Below the pieces are notes generated by a model that was not told where the DNA came from, made no database searches, and saw only the letters and a program-made list of their open reading frames with translations. Below, piece by piece: positions 39,287-48,638 of a DNA stretch of 64,000 bases; positions within the stretch are counted from its first letter, which is position 1; each line of letters starts with the position of its first letter. The stretch spans positions 1,860,261-1,924,260 of the forward strand of contig JAAAFW010000006.1 in assembly GCA_019352875.1 (NCBI GenBank), given 5' to 3'. The translations under genes were made by a program, and so were the position numbers. The DNA is from Pedobacter cryoconitis (lineage in GTDB: Bacteria; Bacteroidota; Bacteroidia; Sphingobacteriales; Sphingobacteriaceae).

Positions 39287-39318
39287 TTTGGTTTTCGGTA
39301 TGCTTTCTGTTACCTTTA
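39287..39318 (+). promoter_or_regulatory. Candidate promoter before a 36-residue frame
   Basis: TTTG (39287-39290) and TACCTTTA (39311-39318), one mismatch from TAnnTTTG, are 20 bases apart. ATG 39337 lies about 12 bases after the expected start. Confidence 0.5.
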
Positions 39319-39336
39319 CTAAATAACGTCAAGATA

Positions 39337-39447
39337 ATGAGCAAGGAAGTCCTGGAGATAACCATTTTGGTCGAAGAAAAATTTGATGTAAGTTTTAACC
39401 TTAATCTTGGGATTTTTGGATCAATTCTAAGATTTTTCGGGCATTAA
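39337..39447 (+). CDS. Possible small peptide gene (36 residues)
   Basis: The frame begins MSKEVLEITILVEEKF and ends ILRFFGH. It is acidic then hydrophobic, and would be mildly amphipathic. It is supported by an upstream promoter-like site and a hairpin (TGCTCC 39475-39480 with GGAGCA 39487-39492) after it. There is no recognised family and chance occurrence is possible. Confidence 0.35.
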   Translation: MSKEVLEITILVEEKFDVSFNLNLGIFGSILRFFGH

Positions 39448-39573
39448 ATTTAAATAAGAGAATAACACCTGATCTGCTCCGGTCCTGGAGCATACTTAAT
39501 TTCTCTTGTCCCGTATTTCCTCATTCTTTTTCGTCTTCCCACTCAAAAAATAGGAACTGTTGATTACAAATTT

Positions 39574-39581
39574 TAGCTTTG
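39574..39581 (+). promoter_or_regulatory. Candidate -7 element just before the rlmD-type gene
   Basis: TAGCTTTG ends 7 bases before ATG 39589. If used, the transcript would start almost at the start codon and be leaderless. No matching -33 element is visible. Confidence 0.4.
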
Positions 39582-39588
39582 CAGCAGA

Positions 39589-41004
39589 ATGAGCAGAAAT
39601 AAAAGAAGTGGAACAGTAACTATCCTGCCGGAACTGCAGATTATTGATATTGCAGAAGAAGGAAAAGGCGTTGCTAAAGCGGACGAATTGGTTGTCTTTG
39701 TTGACAAAGCTGTACCGGGAGATATCGTAGACGTTAAGGTCGTTAAAAAGAAAAAGAATTTTGCGGAGGCTGTTATAGAAAAGCTGCATACAGCTTCTGA
39801 TCTGAGAACTGATCCGTTTTGTGCGCATTTTGGAACATGTGGTGGTTGTAAGTGGCAACACATGCAGTATGATGCGCAATTGCATTTTAAACAAAAAAAT
39901 GTAGAAGCTGCATTACAACGTCTGGCTAAAATTGACACTTCGGTTATGGAACCTATTCTGGGTTCGGCAGAAAATAAATATTACAGAAACAAATTAGAAT
40001 ATACTTTTTCCAATAAGCGCTGGTTAGACCAGGGCGATATGGACGGCGCCGAGGGACTGGAAATGAATGCACTTGGCTTTCATGTACCTTTAAGATTCGA
40101 TAAGATTCTTGATATCAATCATTGTTATCTCCAGGCCGAACCATCTAATACGATCAGAAATCATGTTCGTGCGTATGCACTGGAAAATGGACTTAGTTTC
40201 TATGATCTGAGGAACCATGAGGGGGATCTTAGAAATCTGATCATTCGTACATCGTCTAACGGAGAAGTAATGATTGTAGTCGTCTTCGCTTATGCTGAGC
40301 AAGGGAAAGTGGACGGGCTAATGGCAGATCTCCAGCAGAATTTTCCGGAGATCACTTCCCTGATGTATATCATGAATCAAAAAAAGAATGATACTATTTT
40401 TGATCAGGAGGTTATTACTTATGCCGGCCGTGATTATATTTTTGAAGAGATGAACGGGCTGAAGTTTAAGATTGGAGCTAAGTCTTTTTATCAGACTAAT
40501 TCTCTGCAAGCTCATGAACTGTATAAAATAACTAAAGAGTTCGCTGGCTTTAAAGGTGATGAACTTGTTTATGATCTTTATACAGGTGCCGGTACCATTG
40601 CCAATTTTGTTGCAGGCAGTGTCAGACAGGTAGTAGGTGTTGAATATGTGCCGACGGCAATAGAAGATGCTAAATTCAACTCTCAGCTCAATGGAATTGA
40701 TAATACCCTGTTTTATGCAGGTGATATGAAAGATATCCTTACACGCGATTTTATCGCAGAACACGGTAAGCCTGATGTGGTTATTACAGATCCGCCAAGA
40801 GCAGGTATGCATGCTGATGTTGTGGAGCGCCTGATGGAAATGGAAGCTGAAAAAATCGTTTATGTTAGCTGTAATGCTGCAACACAGGCCAGAGACCTGG
40901 CTATACTTAAAGAAAAGTATGAAGTCAGCCGAATTAAACCGGTAGATATGTTTCCACATACCCAACATGTCGAGAATGTTGTATTGTTAACCCTTATTAA
41001 GTAA
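39589..41004 (+). CDS. rlmD: 23S rRNA (uracil-5-)-methyltransferase, RlmD/TrmA family
   Basis: The 471-residue protein has an N-terminal TRAM domain (about 10-65) and Fe-S type cysteines Cys78, Cys84 and Cys87 (CAHFGTCGGC), with a further Cys in INHCYL. A C-terminal methyltransferase domain has DLYTGAGTI, the motif DPPRAGMH and the nucleophile in YVSCNAATQARDL. It should methylate a uridine in 23S rRNA with SAM; RlmD versus RlmCD cannot be separated by eye. Confidence 0.9.
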   Translation: MSRNKRSGTVTILPELQIIDIAEEGKGVAKADELVVFVDKAVPGDIVDVKVVKKKKNFAEAVIEKLHTASDLRTDPFCAHFGTCGGCKWQHMQYDAQLHFKQKNVEAALQRLAKIDTSVMEPILGSAENKYYRNKLEYTFSNKRWLDQGDMDGAEGLEMNALGFHVPLRFDKILDINHCYLQAEPSNTIRNHVRAYALENGLSFYDLRNHEGDLRNLIIRTSSNGEVMIVVVFAYAEQGKVDGLMADLQQNFPEITSLMYIMNQKKNDTIFDQEVITYAGRDYIFEEMNGLKFKIGAKSFYQTNSLQAHELYKITKEFAGFKGDELVYDLYTGAGTIANFVAGSVRQVVGVEYVPTAIEDAKFNSQLNGIDNTLFYAGDMKDILTRDFIAEHGKPDVVITDPPRAGMHADVVERLMEMEAEKIVYVSCNAATQARDLAILKEKYEVSRIKPVDMFPHTQHVENVVLLTLIK

Positions 41005-41022
41005 TATCTAAAAGAAGAACAG

Positions 41023-41421
41023 ATGGATGTAGAAGATTTAATGCCCCAGCAACCTGAGAATGGAAATACCGCTAAAAAGGTAAGTCCACTGGTTAGCCTG
41101 GAAAAAGATCTCGAACTATATAATGATTCAGTGAGAGAAATTGCGGTAGAAATTATTGCAGAAGGAATTACACAGTACCCGATTTTTGTAGCACATCAAC
41201 ATACGGTGTCTATTGGAGAGGTTATTCTTAATAAGGAGGAGCTGAATACAAACTGGACTATACAGGCTTCTACATTTGAAGAATTTGTAGAAAAGGGAAT
41301 TATTAAACCTGAATTGAAAGAGCTTTTTATAAAAAATTATAAAAAGCCGGAAGACTTTATGTGTGTGTTTGTGATCGTTCCGGAAGGAGCGAATTTTATA
41401 TACTATCCATATAAAAGTTAA
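41023..41421 (+). CDS. Conserved hypothetical protein
   Basis: The 132-residue cytoplasmic protein has a mixed alpha/beta pattern, a disordered first 25 residues and a C-terminal strand segment (FMCVFVIVPEGANFIYYPY). I recognise no domain. It starts 18 bases after the methyltransferase gene, so the two are probably co-transcribed, and it ends at a very long terminator stem. Confidence 0.7.
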   Translation: MDVEDLMPQQPENGNTAKKVSPLVSLEKDLELYNDSVREIAVEIIAEGITQYPIFVAHQHTVSIGEVILNKEELNTNWTIQASTFEEFVEKGIIKPELKELFIKNYKKPEDFMCVFVIVPEGANFIYYPYKS

Positions 41422-41431
41422 TATTCCCTGA

Positions 41432-41494
41432 AAAAGGTCGTAAATTAAGAAAGGGTATCCATTATGGATACCCTTTCTTAATTTACGACCTTTT
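41432..41494. terminator. Bidirectional terminator with a perfect 29-bp stem
   Basis: Positions 41432-41460 are the exact reverse complement of 41466-41494, with a 5-base loop. A-tract and T-tract flanks serve both directions. It lies between convergent genes. Confidence 0.95.
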
Positions 41495-41508
41495 ATTCGC
41501 AGTGTGAT

Positions 41509-42225
41509 TTATCCGATTTTGCTTACACTTCCACTTCTGGACGATCCTTTTTTATTCAGGGCTGCATCTCCTTTATAACTGATATTGCCACCGCTGCTGG
41601 CAGAAGCTTCAATACCTTTACTCACACTGATCTTTATATTTGCTCCTGAACTGGCTTCTGTTTTTGCATATTCTGTATTCGTATCTAAGGCAGAAACTGT
41701 ACTTCCTGAACTGGAATCTACGATAATGTTTTTCGCTGAACCCGAAAGTTTAGCATTACTTCCGCTGCTGGTATTCACTTCCAGATTATTGCAGGTTAAT
41801 TGCAGGTTTAAATTAGCACCAGAAGAAACGTCTACCGAGAGTCTGTCTGCTTTTAGTGCATTTGTAGACTTGAGAAGACTTCCACTGCTTGCAGAAACGC
41901 TGTTTAAGTTTTTGTAGTTGAGGTATACCTTAGCTTCGCGATTTTTGTGCTGAGAGAAGAAACCATCTGTTTTCTTCCACTTAACGTTTAGCTTTCCCCC
42001 CGAATTTTCCAGCACTACTTCATCGATATTATCTGAATTGGCTTCTATCCTTGCGCTTTCGGTATTGGACTGAGTAATAATCAACTGTATTCCCGCACTT
42101 ACACCGACGGAATTAAAAGAGTTTAGGCTTACATTTTTAGTAGATTGAGCCTTTACTATAAAAGTTCCAAATGTAACCAAGGTGAACAGCAGGCATAGTT
42201 TTTTAGTAAGGGAATGACTTTTCAT
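41509..42225 (-). CDS. Exported GIN-domain protein (DUF2807, head-GIN)
   Basis: The 238-residue protein has a signal peptide (about 1-27, ending FIVKAQ). It contains the head-GIN beta-solenoid pattern, with many repeats of the type SSGSNAKLSGSAKNIIVDSSSGS and SSGANIKI. Such proteins are secreted or surface-bound with unknown role. I chose ATG 42225 over 42252, because the signal peptide then starts properly. Confidence 0.85.
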   Translation of the reverse strand: MKSHSLTKKLCLLFTLVTFGTFIVKAQSTKNVSLNSFNSVGVSAGIQLIITQSNTESARIEANSDNIDEVVLENSGGKLNVKWKKTDGFFSQHKNREAKVYLNYKNLNSVSASSGSLLKSTNALKADRLSVDVSSGANLNLQLTCNNLEVNTSSGSNAKLSGSAKNIIVDSSSGSTVSALDTNTEYAKTEASSGANIKISVSKGIEASASSGGNISYKGDAALNKKGSSRSGSVSKIG

Positions 42226-42357
42226 GGTTTTAGAATTAGGTTTATATTGCATTAGACGTTTCTAACGGAGAAACGTTGCAGCGAATTGAAAATATTTTCC
42301 TGATATTTGATTCTGAACCAGAAATTACTTCTTTTTGTAATATCTTATTTATTTCAA

Positions 42358-42867
42358 ATGGCCGAATCCCAATTATTAATTTTAAACGAACAGCAGATCC
42401 AGCAGAAGATCAATCGTATTGCTTATCAGATCCTGGAAGATAATATAACAGAAAAAGAAATTGTGCTGGCTGGTATCTGGGACCGGGGTTATAAGATCGC
42501 ATTACGTCTTCAAAAGGTATTGGCTGATATTTCCGAACTACAGGTTATTCTGGTGAAAATTGAGTTGGATAAGGATGCAAGCAAGCTTACAGCTGTTGCA
42601 GAACCGGAGCCGGCAAAAGTCAAAAATAAAGTTATCATTCTGGTTGATGACGTCCTGAATAGCGGTAAAACTCTTGCTTATGGATTTGGCGTATTTCTGA
42701 ATACCCCGCATAAAAAGATACGTACGGTAGTACTTGTCGACAGAAGTCATAAAATTTTTCCCATTTCAACAGACTATGTAGGTTTGCAGATGGCTACAGT
42801 TCTGAAAGAACATGTAGATGTTGTGATAGATGTTGAGGGGCAGACAGATGGAGTATATTTAAGTTAA
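42358..42867 (+). CDS. PyrR-like phosphoribosyltransferase family protein
   Basis: The 169-residue protein has the type I PRTase fold with the PRPP loop VILVDDVLNSGKTL and a C-terminal segment GLQMATVLKEHVDV. The upstream part matches PyrR-like proteins. The role in Bacteroidota is uncertain, as no pyrimidine gene is adjacent. ATG 42358 was preferred, because the longer TTG/ATT frame upstream adds hydrophobic residues foreign to the family. Confidence 0.82.
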   Translation: MAESQLLILNEQQIQQKINRIAYQILEDNITEKEIVLAGIWDRGYKIALRLQKVLADISELQVILVKIELDKDASKLTAVAEPEPAKVKNKVIILVDDVLNSGKTLAYGFGVFLNTPHKKIRTVVLVDRSHKIFPISTDYVGLQMATVLKEHVDVVIDVEGQTDGVYLS

Positions 42868-42872
42868 TAATC

Positions 42873-43898
42873 TTGGTATCGTTTCTCTACGCCATCCTCG
42901 TTTTTCTGGTACTGAGATTCAGTGTTACGCTATTTAATTTTCTATCAAATCCAAAACTCGGACTAAGCCTAAGGCATTATACAGATCTGATTAGTATCTG
43001 TATAGACGCGAAAGACTTTACAGTGGAAAATCTTGTGGAGAATTTACTTGCACAGGATTATCAGCATGTAGAAATTCTCATAAAGCTAACAGGTGACCCG
43101 GAGCTGGATCATCAATGGAATACAGCCTACGGGCGGCATCAAAATGTTCGTTTGCTTGAACCGGGGGCAGATAGCATGAAACAGGCTTCCGGAAGCTATC
43201 TGCTTTTTCTGAAGGCATCGGTAGTGTTGAAAAATGGAAGCTTACAAAGTATGATGCACCGGATGAAGACTTTTCGTCTGGCACTTCTGAGCATTATTCC
43301 TGCTCAGGTTTCTACCGGCTTCCGTGATATTTTTTTTCAGCCTCTTTATAATTTTGTGCTGCTAGGTTTGGTCCCTCTGAGGTTGATCCGCTTATCTGGC
43401 AGTCCTTTGTTTTCTGCCGGGAGCAGCGAATGTATGCTTTTTGACAGAAAAGTATATAGTAAAGAGCATTGGCTTGAAGGATTATTTCCGGCCGACATCG
43501 GTGGTATAGAAATGATTAAACTCGTCAAAGAACATCGGTTGAAAACCGAAACCCTGTTGGGGGGGCGGCTCGTTACAAGCTATGCTTACGGTTCGGCAGA
43601 AATGATTTTTAAACATACTGGTAAGCGTGTATATGGATTATTAGGAAATAATATTTTCGCTTTGTTGTGTTACCTGGTGTTAGTTGTAGCCGGCCCGGTT
43701 GCGATGTTTTTTAGTTTAAACCTGAACTTGCTTATTCTTCCGGCGGGGCTGATCTTTTTAAGTCGCATTATGCAATCCTTCCTATCCGGTCAGTCTCCGG
43801 TTAAAAACCTGATTCTGCACCCGCTTCAAATGCTGTTTCTGGGAGTTAGTCTGATTTTTACAGCTGCTGGCAGGTTTATCAGGTCAGAACAGAAATAA
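42873..43898 (+). CDS. Membrane glycosyltransferase-2-like protein with eroded active site
   Basis: The 341-residue protein has an N-terminal membrane segment, a GT2-like domain (ISICIDAKDFTVENLVENLLAQ) and three C-terminal membrane segments. The usual nucleotide-binding acidic motif is KLTGD here, and the DXD position reads LLFLKASVVL, so the metal-binding Asp pair appears lost. It retains the ADIGGIEMIKLVKE segment that corresponds to the ED motif. The start is TTG 42873, 5 bases after the upstream stop. It may be a non-catalytic partner. Confidence 0.65.
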   Translation: MVSFLYAILVFLVLRFSVTLFNFLSNPKLGLSLRHYTDLISICIDAKDFTVENLVENLLAQDYQHVEILIKLTGDPELDHQWNTAYGRHQNVRLLEPGADSMKQASGSYLLFLKASVVLKNGSLQSMMHRMKTFRLALLSIIPAQVSTGFRDIFFQPLYNFVLLGLVPLRLIRLSGSPLFSAGSSECMLFDRKVYSKEHWLEGLFPADIGGIEMIKLVKEHRLKTETLLGGRLVTSYAYGSAEMIFKHTGKRVYGLLGNNIFALLCYLVLVVAGPVAMFFSLNLNLLILPAGLIFLSRIMQSFLSGQSPVKNLILHPLQMLFLGVSLIFTAAGRFIRSEQK

Positions 43899-43901
43899 CA
43901 A

Positions 43902-43933
43902 TTGGGAGGCTCAGCCAATTTTTAGTAATTTTG
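43902..43933 (+). promoter_or_regulatory. Promoter of ispH
   Basis: TTG (43902-43904) and TAATTTTG (43926-43933) are 21 bases apart; ATG 43978 follows 44 bases later. Confidence 0.6.
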
Positions 43934-43977
43934 CTTATCCCCGGGCAGCCATTTTCGGGGTAAATACAGCGAAAAAC

Positions 43978-44826
43978 ATGAAATACGATTTGACCGTAAC
44001 TATTGATAAGGCTTCAGGATTTTGTTTTGGGGTAGTTTATGCCATAGAAATGGCTGAGGATATCCTATCAGAAGAGGATTTTCTGTATTGCTTAGGTGAT
44101 ATTGTTCACAACGATGAGGAAGTCAAAAGACTTACTGATATGGGACTGCGTATTATTGATCATGATGAGCTTAAAGAGCTCCGCGATGCGAAGGTGTTAA
44201 TTCGTGCACATGGTGAAGCGCCTTCTACTTACCAGCTAGCGCTGGAAAATAATCTGATCCTTATAGACGCCTCTTGTCCGGTAGTATTAAAACTACAAAA
44301 CAGAATCAAAAACTCTTACGATGACAAGGAACAGATACTTATTTTTGGTAAACACGGACACGCCGAAGTAATCGGTCTCCAGGGACAGACAGATGGGAAT
44401 GCTATAGTATTTCAGGATCTTGCAGAGCTGGATTCGGTAGATTTGCCTGCTAAATTCACCTTATATAGCCAGACCACGAAAAGCACTGACAAGTTTTATC
44501 ATATTAAAGAGCAGTTGTTATCCAGAGGATATGAGGTAAAAGCCAATGATACGATTTGCAGGCAGGTTTCAAACCGCTATGAAGATCTGGAGAAATTTGT
44601 TGCAGATTTTGATAAGATCATTTTTGTGTCCGGAAAGAAATCGTCCAACGGCAAAGTGCTCTATGAAGTTTGTAAGAAACATAATGCAGAGAGTTATTTT
44701 ATATCAAAAAAAGAGGAGCTCGATATCAGCTGGTTTACACCAGGTGATAAAGTCGGTATCTGCGGTGCAACATCCACTCCAATGTGGTTAATGGAAGAAG
44801 TTAAGGCCAGTTTAGAAGCGCTTTAA
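43978..44826 (+). CDS. ispH: 4-hydroxy-3-methylbut-2-enyl diphosphate reductase
   Basis: IspH makes IPP and DMAPP in the last step of the MEP isoprenoid pathway. The 282-residue protein has the three Fe-S ligand cysteines Cys16 (SGFCFGV), Cys100 (DASCPVV) and Cys194 (DTICRQV) and the conserved RAHGE and GATSTP motifs. No other MEP gene is in the window. Confidence 0.96.
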   Translation: MKYDLTVTIDKASGFCFGVVYAIEMAEDILSEEDFLYCLGDIVHNDEEVKRLTDMGLRIIDHDELKELRDAKVLIRAHGEAPSTYQLALENNLILIDASCPVVLKLQNRIKNSYDDKEQILIFGKHGHAEVIGLQGQTDGNAIVFQDLAELDSVDLPAKFTLYSQTTKSTDKFYHIKEQLLSRGYEVKANDTICRQVSNRYEDLEKFVADFDKIIFVSGKKSSNGKVLYEVCKKHNAESYFISKKEELDISWFTPGDKVGICGATSTPMWLMEEVKASLEAL

Positions 44827-44906
44827 TCTTTGAACATCATTAAAAAGTAATTATTATCAGACCGTTTCAGGACGGTATCAGCTTAATGTATATTTGTATT
44901 TTAAAG

Positions 44907-44937
44907 CCTTCCGATAAATTATATCCGGAAGGTTTAT
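44907..44937 (+). terminator. Weak terminator-like hairpin after ispH
   Basis: CCTTCCG (44907-44913) pairs with CGGAAGG (44926-44932), followed by TTTATT. It sits 10 bases before the hemH start, so it could also affect hemH translation. Confidence 0.45.
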
Positions 44938-44946
44938 TCTGTAATT

Positions 44947-45972
44947 ATGGGAAAAAAGGGTGTATTATTAGTGAATTTAGGGACGCCGGATAGTCCGGAA
45001 GTTGGAGATGTAAAGAGATATCTCGATCAGTTTTTAATGGATGAAAGGGTAATTGATATTAATGCTTTCAGCAGAACGATGCTGGTTAAAGGTGTTATTG
45101 TTCCTTTCAGAAGTCCCAAAACAGCAAAATTATACAAAGAGATCTGGGATGAAAATGGGTCGCCTTTACTTTATTATAGCAAGATTCAGGCTGCCATGGT
45201 ACAGGAAGAACTTGGTCCGGATTATCATGTGGAATTAGCCATGCGTTATCAGAATCCATCTGTCCCTGCAGCATTGGCTAAAATGAAAGCCGGGCTTGTG
45301 GAGAGTATCCAGGTGATTCCATTGTTTCCGCAATATGCTTCTGCAAGTACAGGATCCGTAATTCAGCTGGTTATGGAATTGGTTAGCAAATGGCAGACTA
45401 TTCCACCGGTTTCTTTTGTTAACTCCTTTCATGATAACCCAGGAATGATTGCCGCTTTCGCCGATAACGCGAGAAAATATCAGCCTGAAACTTATGATCA
45501 GGTTTTATTCAGTTTTCATGGCTTGCCGGAACGACAACTAATCAAGTGTGATCATTCCCAAAGTCATTGCCTCAAATCTGCAGACTGCTGTCAGACGCTA
45601 ACTGATGTTAATAAGTTTTGTTATTCGGCACAGTGCCATGATACCGCAAGACTAATTGCTGCCGAGTTACAGATTCCAGCAGAACAGTATAGTGTTTGCT
45701 TTCAGTCCAGATTGGGTAAAGAGCCATGGGTTCAGCCTTATACCAGTGATGTCCTTAAGCAGCTCGCTGCAGCCGGAAAGAAACGTTTACTGGTATTTTG
45801 TCCCGCTTTCGTTGCAGATTGTCTGGAAACTCTATATGAAGTCACTGTTGAATATGGGGAGGAGTTCAGGAAACTTGGCGGGGAGGAAGTTCAGCTTGTT
45901 TCAAGTTTAAATGATCACCCGAAATGGATATCAGCATTGGTTAAAATGGTAAAGGATAACCACGGCGCCTAA
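44947..45972 (+). CDS. hemH: Ferrochelatase
   Basis: HemH inserts iron into protoporphyrin IX, the final heme step. The 341-residue protein has LLVNLGTPDSPE at the start, the catalytic-type SFHGLPERQL and LLVFCPAFVADCLETLYE. It is separated by 41 kb from the HemJ-type gene that would make its substrate. Its stop overlaps the stop of the convergent waaA gene by 4 bases. Confidence 0.96.
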   Translation: MGKKGVLLVNLGTPDSPEVGDVKRYLDQFLMDERVIDINAFSRTMLVKGVIVPFRSPKTAKLYKEIWDENGSPLLYYSKIQAAMVQEELGPDYHVELAMRYQNPSVPAALAKMKAGLVESIQVIPLFPQYASASTGSVIQLVMELVSKWQTIPPVSFVNSFHDNPGMIAAFADNARKYQPETYDQVLFSFHGLPERQLIKCDHSQSHCLKSADCCQTLTDVNKFCYSAQCHDTARLIAAELQIPAEQYSVCFQSRLGKEPWVQPYTSDVLKQLAAAGKKRLLVFCPAFVADCLETLYEVTVEYGEEFRKLGGEEVQLVSSLNDHPKWISALVKMVKDNHGA

Positions 45973-47192
45973 ATTAGCCTCTTAATCATTTTAATAATTT
46001 GCAGCGTAGACCCGGTATGCTGTTTTACATAGCTGGCCGATTTTTCACCTGCCTGATGATCTTTTTGCAGCATTTCGAATGCTGCAAAAAGATCATCTTT
46101 ACTCGACACCATTCTGGCTGCTCCGATTTTTAAAAGATCTTTTGCTTCCTGAAATTTCTGATACTTCGGTCCGAATATAACCGGCATGCCAAATGCTGCA
46201 GCTTCAAGTGTGTTATGAATCCCTGCGCCGAAGCCACCGCCGATGTAGCTGATATCTCCATACTGATAAGCCGAAGACAGGAGTCCTATCGTATCAATAA
46301 TTAATACTTTTCCTGCCAGTAAATCTGAATCCTCGTTTAGTTTTGTATAGCGTAAAGCCTCTGGGAAAAGTACAGAAAGCTGTTTGATATGGGATTCATG
46401 AATTTCGTGCGGCGCAATAATAAATTTCCAGTCCTGAGCACGTTGCTGCAGAGATGCAATTAGCTCCTCATCCTGAGGCCAGGTGCTGCCGGCGATAAAT
46501 ACTTTAGTAGTATTCCCTCTAAATTTCTCAATCTGCATAAGCTGCTGTGGCGAGTTAGCTTGTTCCGCAACGCGGTCAAATCTGGTATCTCCACTAATAC
46601 TTACAGCATTAATTTCTAAATTATTTAACAAAGATTTACTTTCTTGATTTTGGACAAAAAAATGAGTTACATTTTTTAGAATATTCCGTTGGAATCCACC
46701 ATACCAACGGAAAAAAATTTGATCTGGTCTGAAAATACCTGATATCAAAAGTAATGGTATATTGTTGTTTTTCAGTACTTTAAAGTAATGATACCAGAAT
46801 TCGTATTTTGTGAATATAGCGATCTCAGGATTGATGAGTCTGATGAAATTTTCTGCGTTTTTTTGTGTATCCAGTGGTAGGTAATAAATGGCTTCAGCCA
46901 GCGGATAGTTTTTACGGACTTCAAAGCCGGAAGGGGAAAAAAACGTGATAATTACCGGCTTATCCGGATAAACTTTTTTGAGTTCTTCCAGTACTGGCCT
47001 GCCTTGTTCAAATTCACCCAGAGAAGCAAAATGAAACCAGATATGTTTGCGGTCTGCACTGGTTTTCCCGGCGATCAGTTTAAAGATATTCTTCCGGCCG
47101 TCAACAAATAATCTGGCCTTTGGATTAAAGAAAGAAACGATGTGTAAAAGCAAATTATAGAGCGAAATGCCAAAATTATAAAGCAAAAGCAT
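45969..47192 (-). CDS. waaA: 3-deoxy-D-manno-octulosonic acid (Kdo) transferase
   Basis: WaaA adds Kdo to lipid A precursor at the inner membrane. The 407-residue protein has an N-terminal membrane anchor (about 5-20), the catalytic-type HFASLGEFEQGRPV and the C-terminal donor-binding GGGFGAGIHNTLEAAAFG. It stands alone on the minus strand. Confidence 0.94.
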   Translation of the reverse strand: MLLLYNFGISLYNLLLHIVSFFNPKARLFVDGRKNIFKLIAGKTSADRKHIWFHFASLGEFEQGRPVLEELKKVYPDKPVIITFFSPSGFEVRKNYPLAEAIYYLPLDTQKNAENFIRLINPEIAIFTKYEFWYHYFKVLKNNNIPLLLISGIFRPDQIFFRWYGGFQRNILKNVTHFFVQNQESKSLLNNLEINAVSISGDTRFDRVAEQANSPQQLMQIEKFRGNTTKVFIAGSTWPQDEELIASLQQRAQDWKFIIAPHEIHESHIKQLSVLFPEALRYTKLNEDSDLLAGKVLIIDTIGLLSSAYQYGDISYIGGGFGAGIHNTLEAAAFGMPVIFGPKYQKFQEAKDLLKIGAARMVSSKDDLFAAFEMLQKDHQAGEKSASYVKQHTGSTLQIIKMIKRLI

Positions 47193-47327
47193 TTTGTATG
47201 TTTATTTATTATCTTAGCCGAAGATACCTGAATAAATATTAAAAGCCTTTAATATTATCGTTTTTGGTTTTTAAATTATTCAATCGAGTATAGATCAGAA
47301 AACAATATATCTTTAAAAGTATAATTT

Positions 47328-48638
47328 ATGAAAATAGCCGTAATCGGAACAGGTTATGTCGGATTGGTTACAGGAACCTGTCTCGCTGAGACTGGTAACA
47401 CTGTTATCTGTGTAGACATCAATGAAGCCAAAGTATTGAAGATGCAGCAAGGGATCATCCCTATTTATGAACCTGGACTTGATGTGCTTTTTCTTCGTAA
47501 TATTGAGCAGAAAAGACTGACTTTTACTACAGATCTTGCGCATGCGATTAAAGATGCGCAGATTATTTTTATGGCTTTGCCAACGCCGCCGGGCGGAGAT
47601 GGTGCTGCTGATCTGTCTTATATTTTGGGTGCTGCAAAAGACATCAGTAAATTGGTTACTTCTTATAAAGTAATAGTAAACAAATCGACCGTTCCTGTGG
47701 GTACTGCCGATCTGGTTAGTGCAGTATTTGCCGAAAATACGGATGTTGAAATTGATGTAGTTTCAAATCCCGAATTTTTACGTGAGGGTGTCGCTGTTGA
47801 TGATTTTATGAAGCCAGACAGGGTTGTGATTGGTACGCGTTCCGAACGTGCACAGAAATTAATGGCGGAGCTTTATGGTCCTTACGTTCGTCAGGGTAAC
47901 CCTATTTTATTTATGGATGAGAAATCTTCTGAACTGACTAAATATGCTGCGAACTCATTCTTGGCTACTAAAATTACTTTCATGAACGAGATCGCTAATT
48001 TATGCGAGAAAGTAGGTGCTGACGTTGATGCTGTCCGTAGAGGGATCGGATCGGATGATAGAATTGGTAAACGTTTTCTTTTCCCCGGTATTGGATATGG
48101 AGGTTCATGTTTTCCTAAAGATGTACAGGCGCTGGCTAAATCGGCAGAAGAGCACCAGTATGACTTTCAGATTCTGAAAGCGGTAATGGAGATTAATGAG
48201 AAACAAAAAACTGTATTGGTAGATAAAGTCTCAACTTATTATAAAGGCGATTTAAAAGGTAAACATTTTGCACTTTGGGGATTGGCTTTTAAACCAGAAA
48301 CTGATGATATCCGGGAAGCTCCGGCTTTATATATTATAGACGCTTTAGTGAGTAAAGGAGCGACCGTTACTGTTTTTGATCCGGAAGGAATGGAAAATGT
48401 GAAAAATTTGATCGGTGATAAAGTCAATTATGCATCAAATCAATATGAGGCACTTTCTGGTGCTGATGCTTTGCTGATCGCAACAGAGTGGTCGGTTTTC
48501 CGTAACCCCGATTTCGAACTGATGGAGTCTTCTCTGAAACACAAAGTTGTATTTGACGGACGTAACCTGTATGACCTGCAGAAAATGATAGACCTGGGTT
48601 ATTACTATAACAGTATTGGCCGTAAACTAATAGATTAA
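47328..48638 (+). CDS. ugd: UDP-glucose 6-dehydrogenase
   Basis: Ugd oxidises UDP-glucose to UDP-glucuronate. The 436-residue protein starts [19 protein letters not shown], has [15 protein letters not shown] and the catalytic cysteine in [14 protein letters not shown]. Its stop overlaps the next start as TAATG-type coupling (ATTAATGG), so UDP-glucuronate is passed to the decarboxylase. Confidence 0.96.
   Translation: MKIAVIGTGYVGLVTGTCLAETGNTVICVDINEAKVLKMQQGIIPIYEPGLDVLFLRNIEQKRLTFTTDLAHAIKDAQIIFMALPTPPGGDGAADLSYILGAAKDISKLVTSYKVIVNKSTVPVGTADLVSAVFAENTDVEIDVVSNPEFLREGVAVDDFMKPDRVVIGTRSERAQKLMAELYGPYVRQGNPILFMDEKSSELTKYAANSFLATKITFMNEIANLCEKVGADVDAVRRGIGSDDRIGKRFLFPGIGYGGSCFPKDVQALAKSAEEHQYDFQILKAVMEINEKQKTVLVDKVSTYYKGDLKGKHFALWGLAFKPETDDIREAPALYIIDALVSKGATVTVFDPEGMENVKNLIGDKVNYASNQYEALSGADALLIATEWSVFRNPDFELMESSLKHKVVFDGRNLYDLQKMIDLGYYYNSIGRKLID

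Noticed and set aside
40318..40968. Minus-strand 216-residue frame inside the rlmD-type gene
   Set aside because: It is antisense to conserved methyltransferase motifs and has a Cys/His/Ile-rich composition typical of a reverse-frame shadow.
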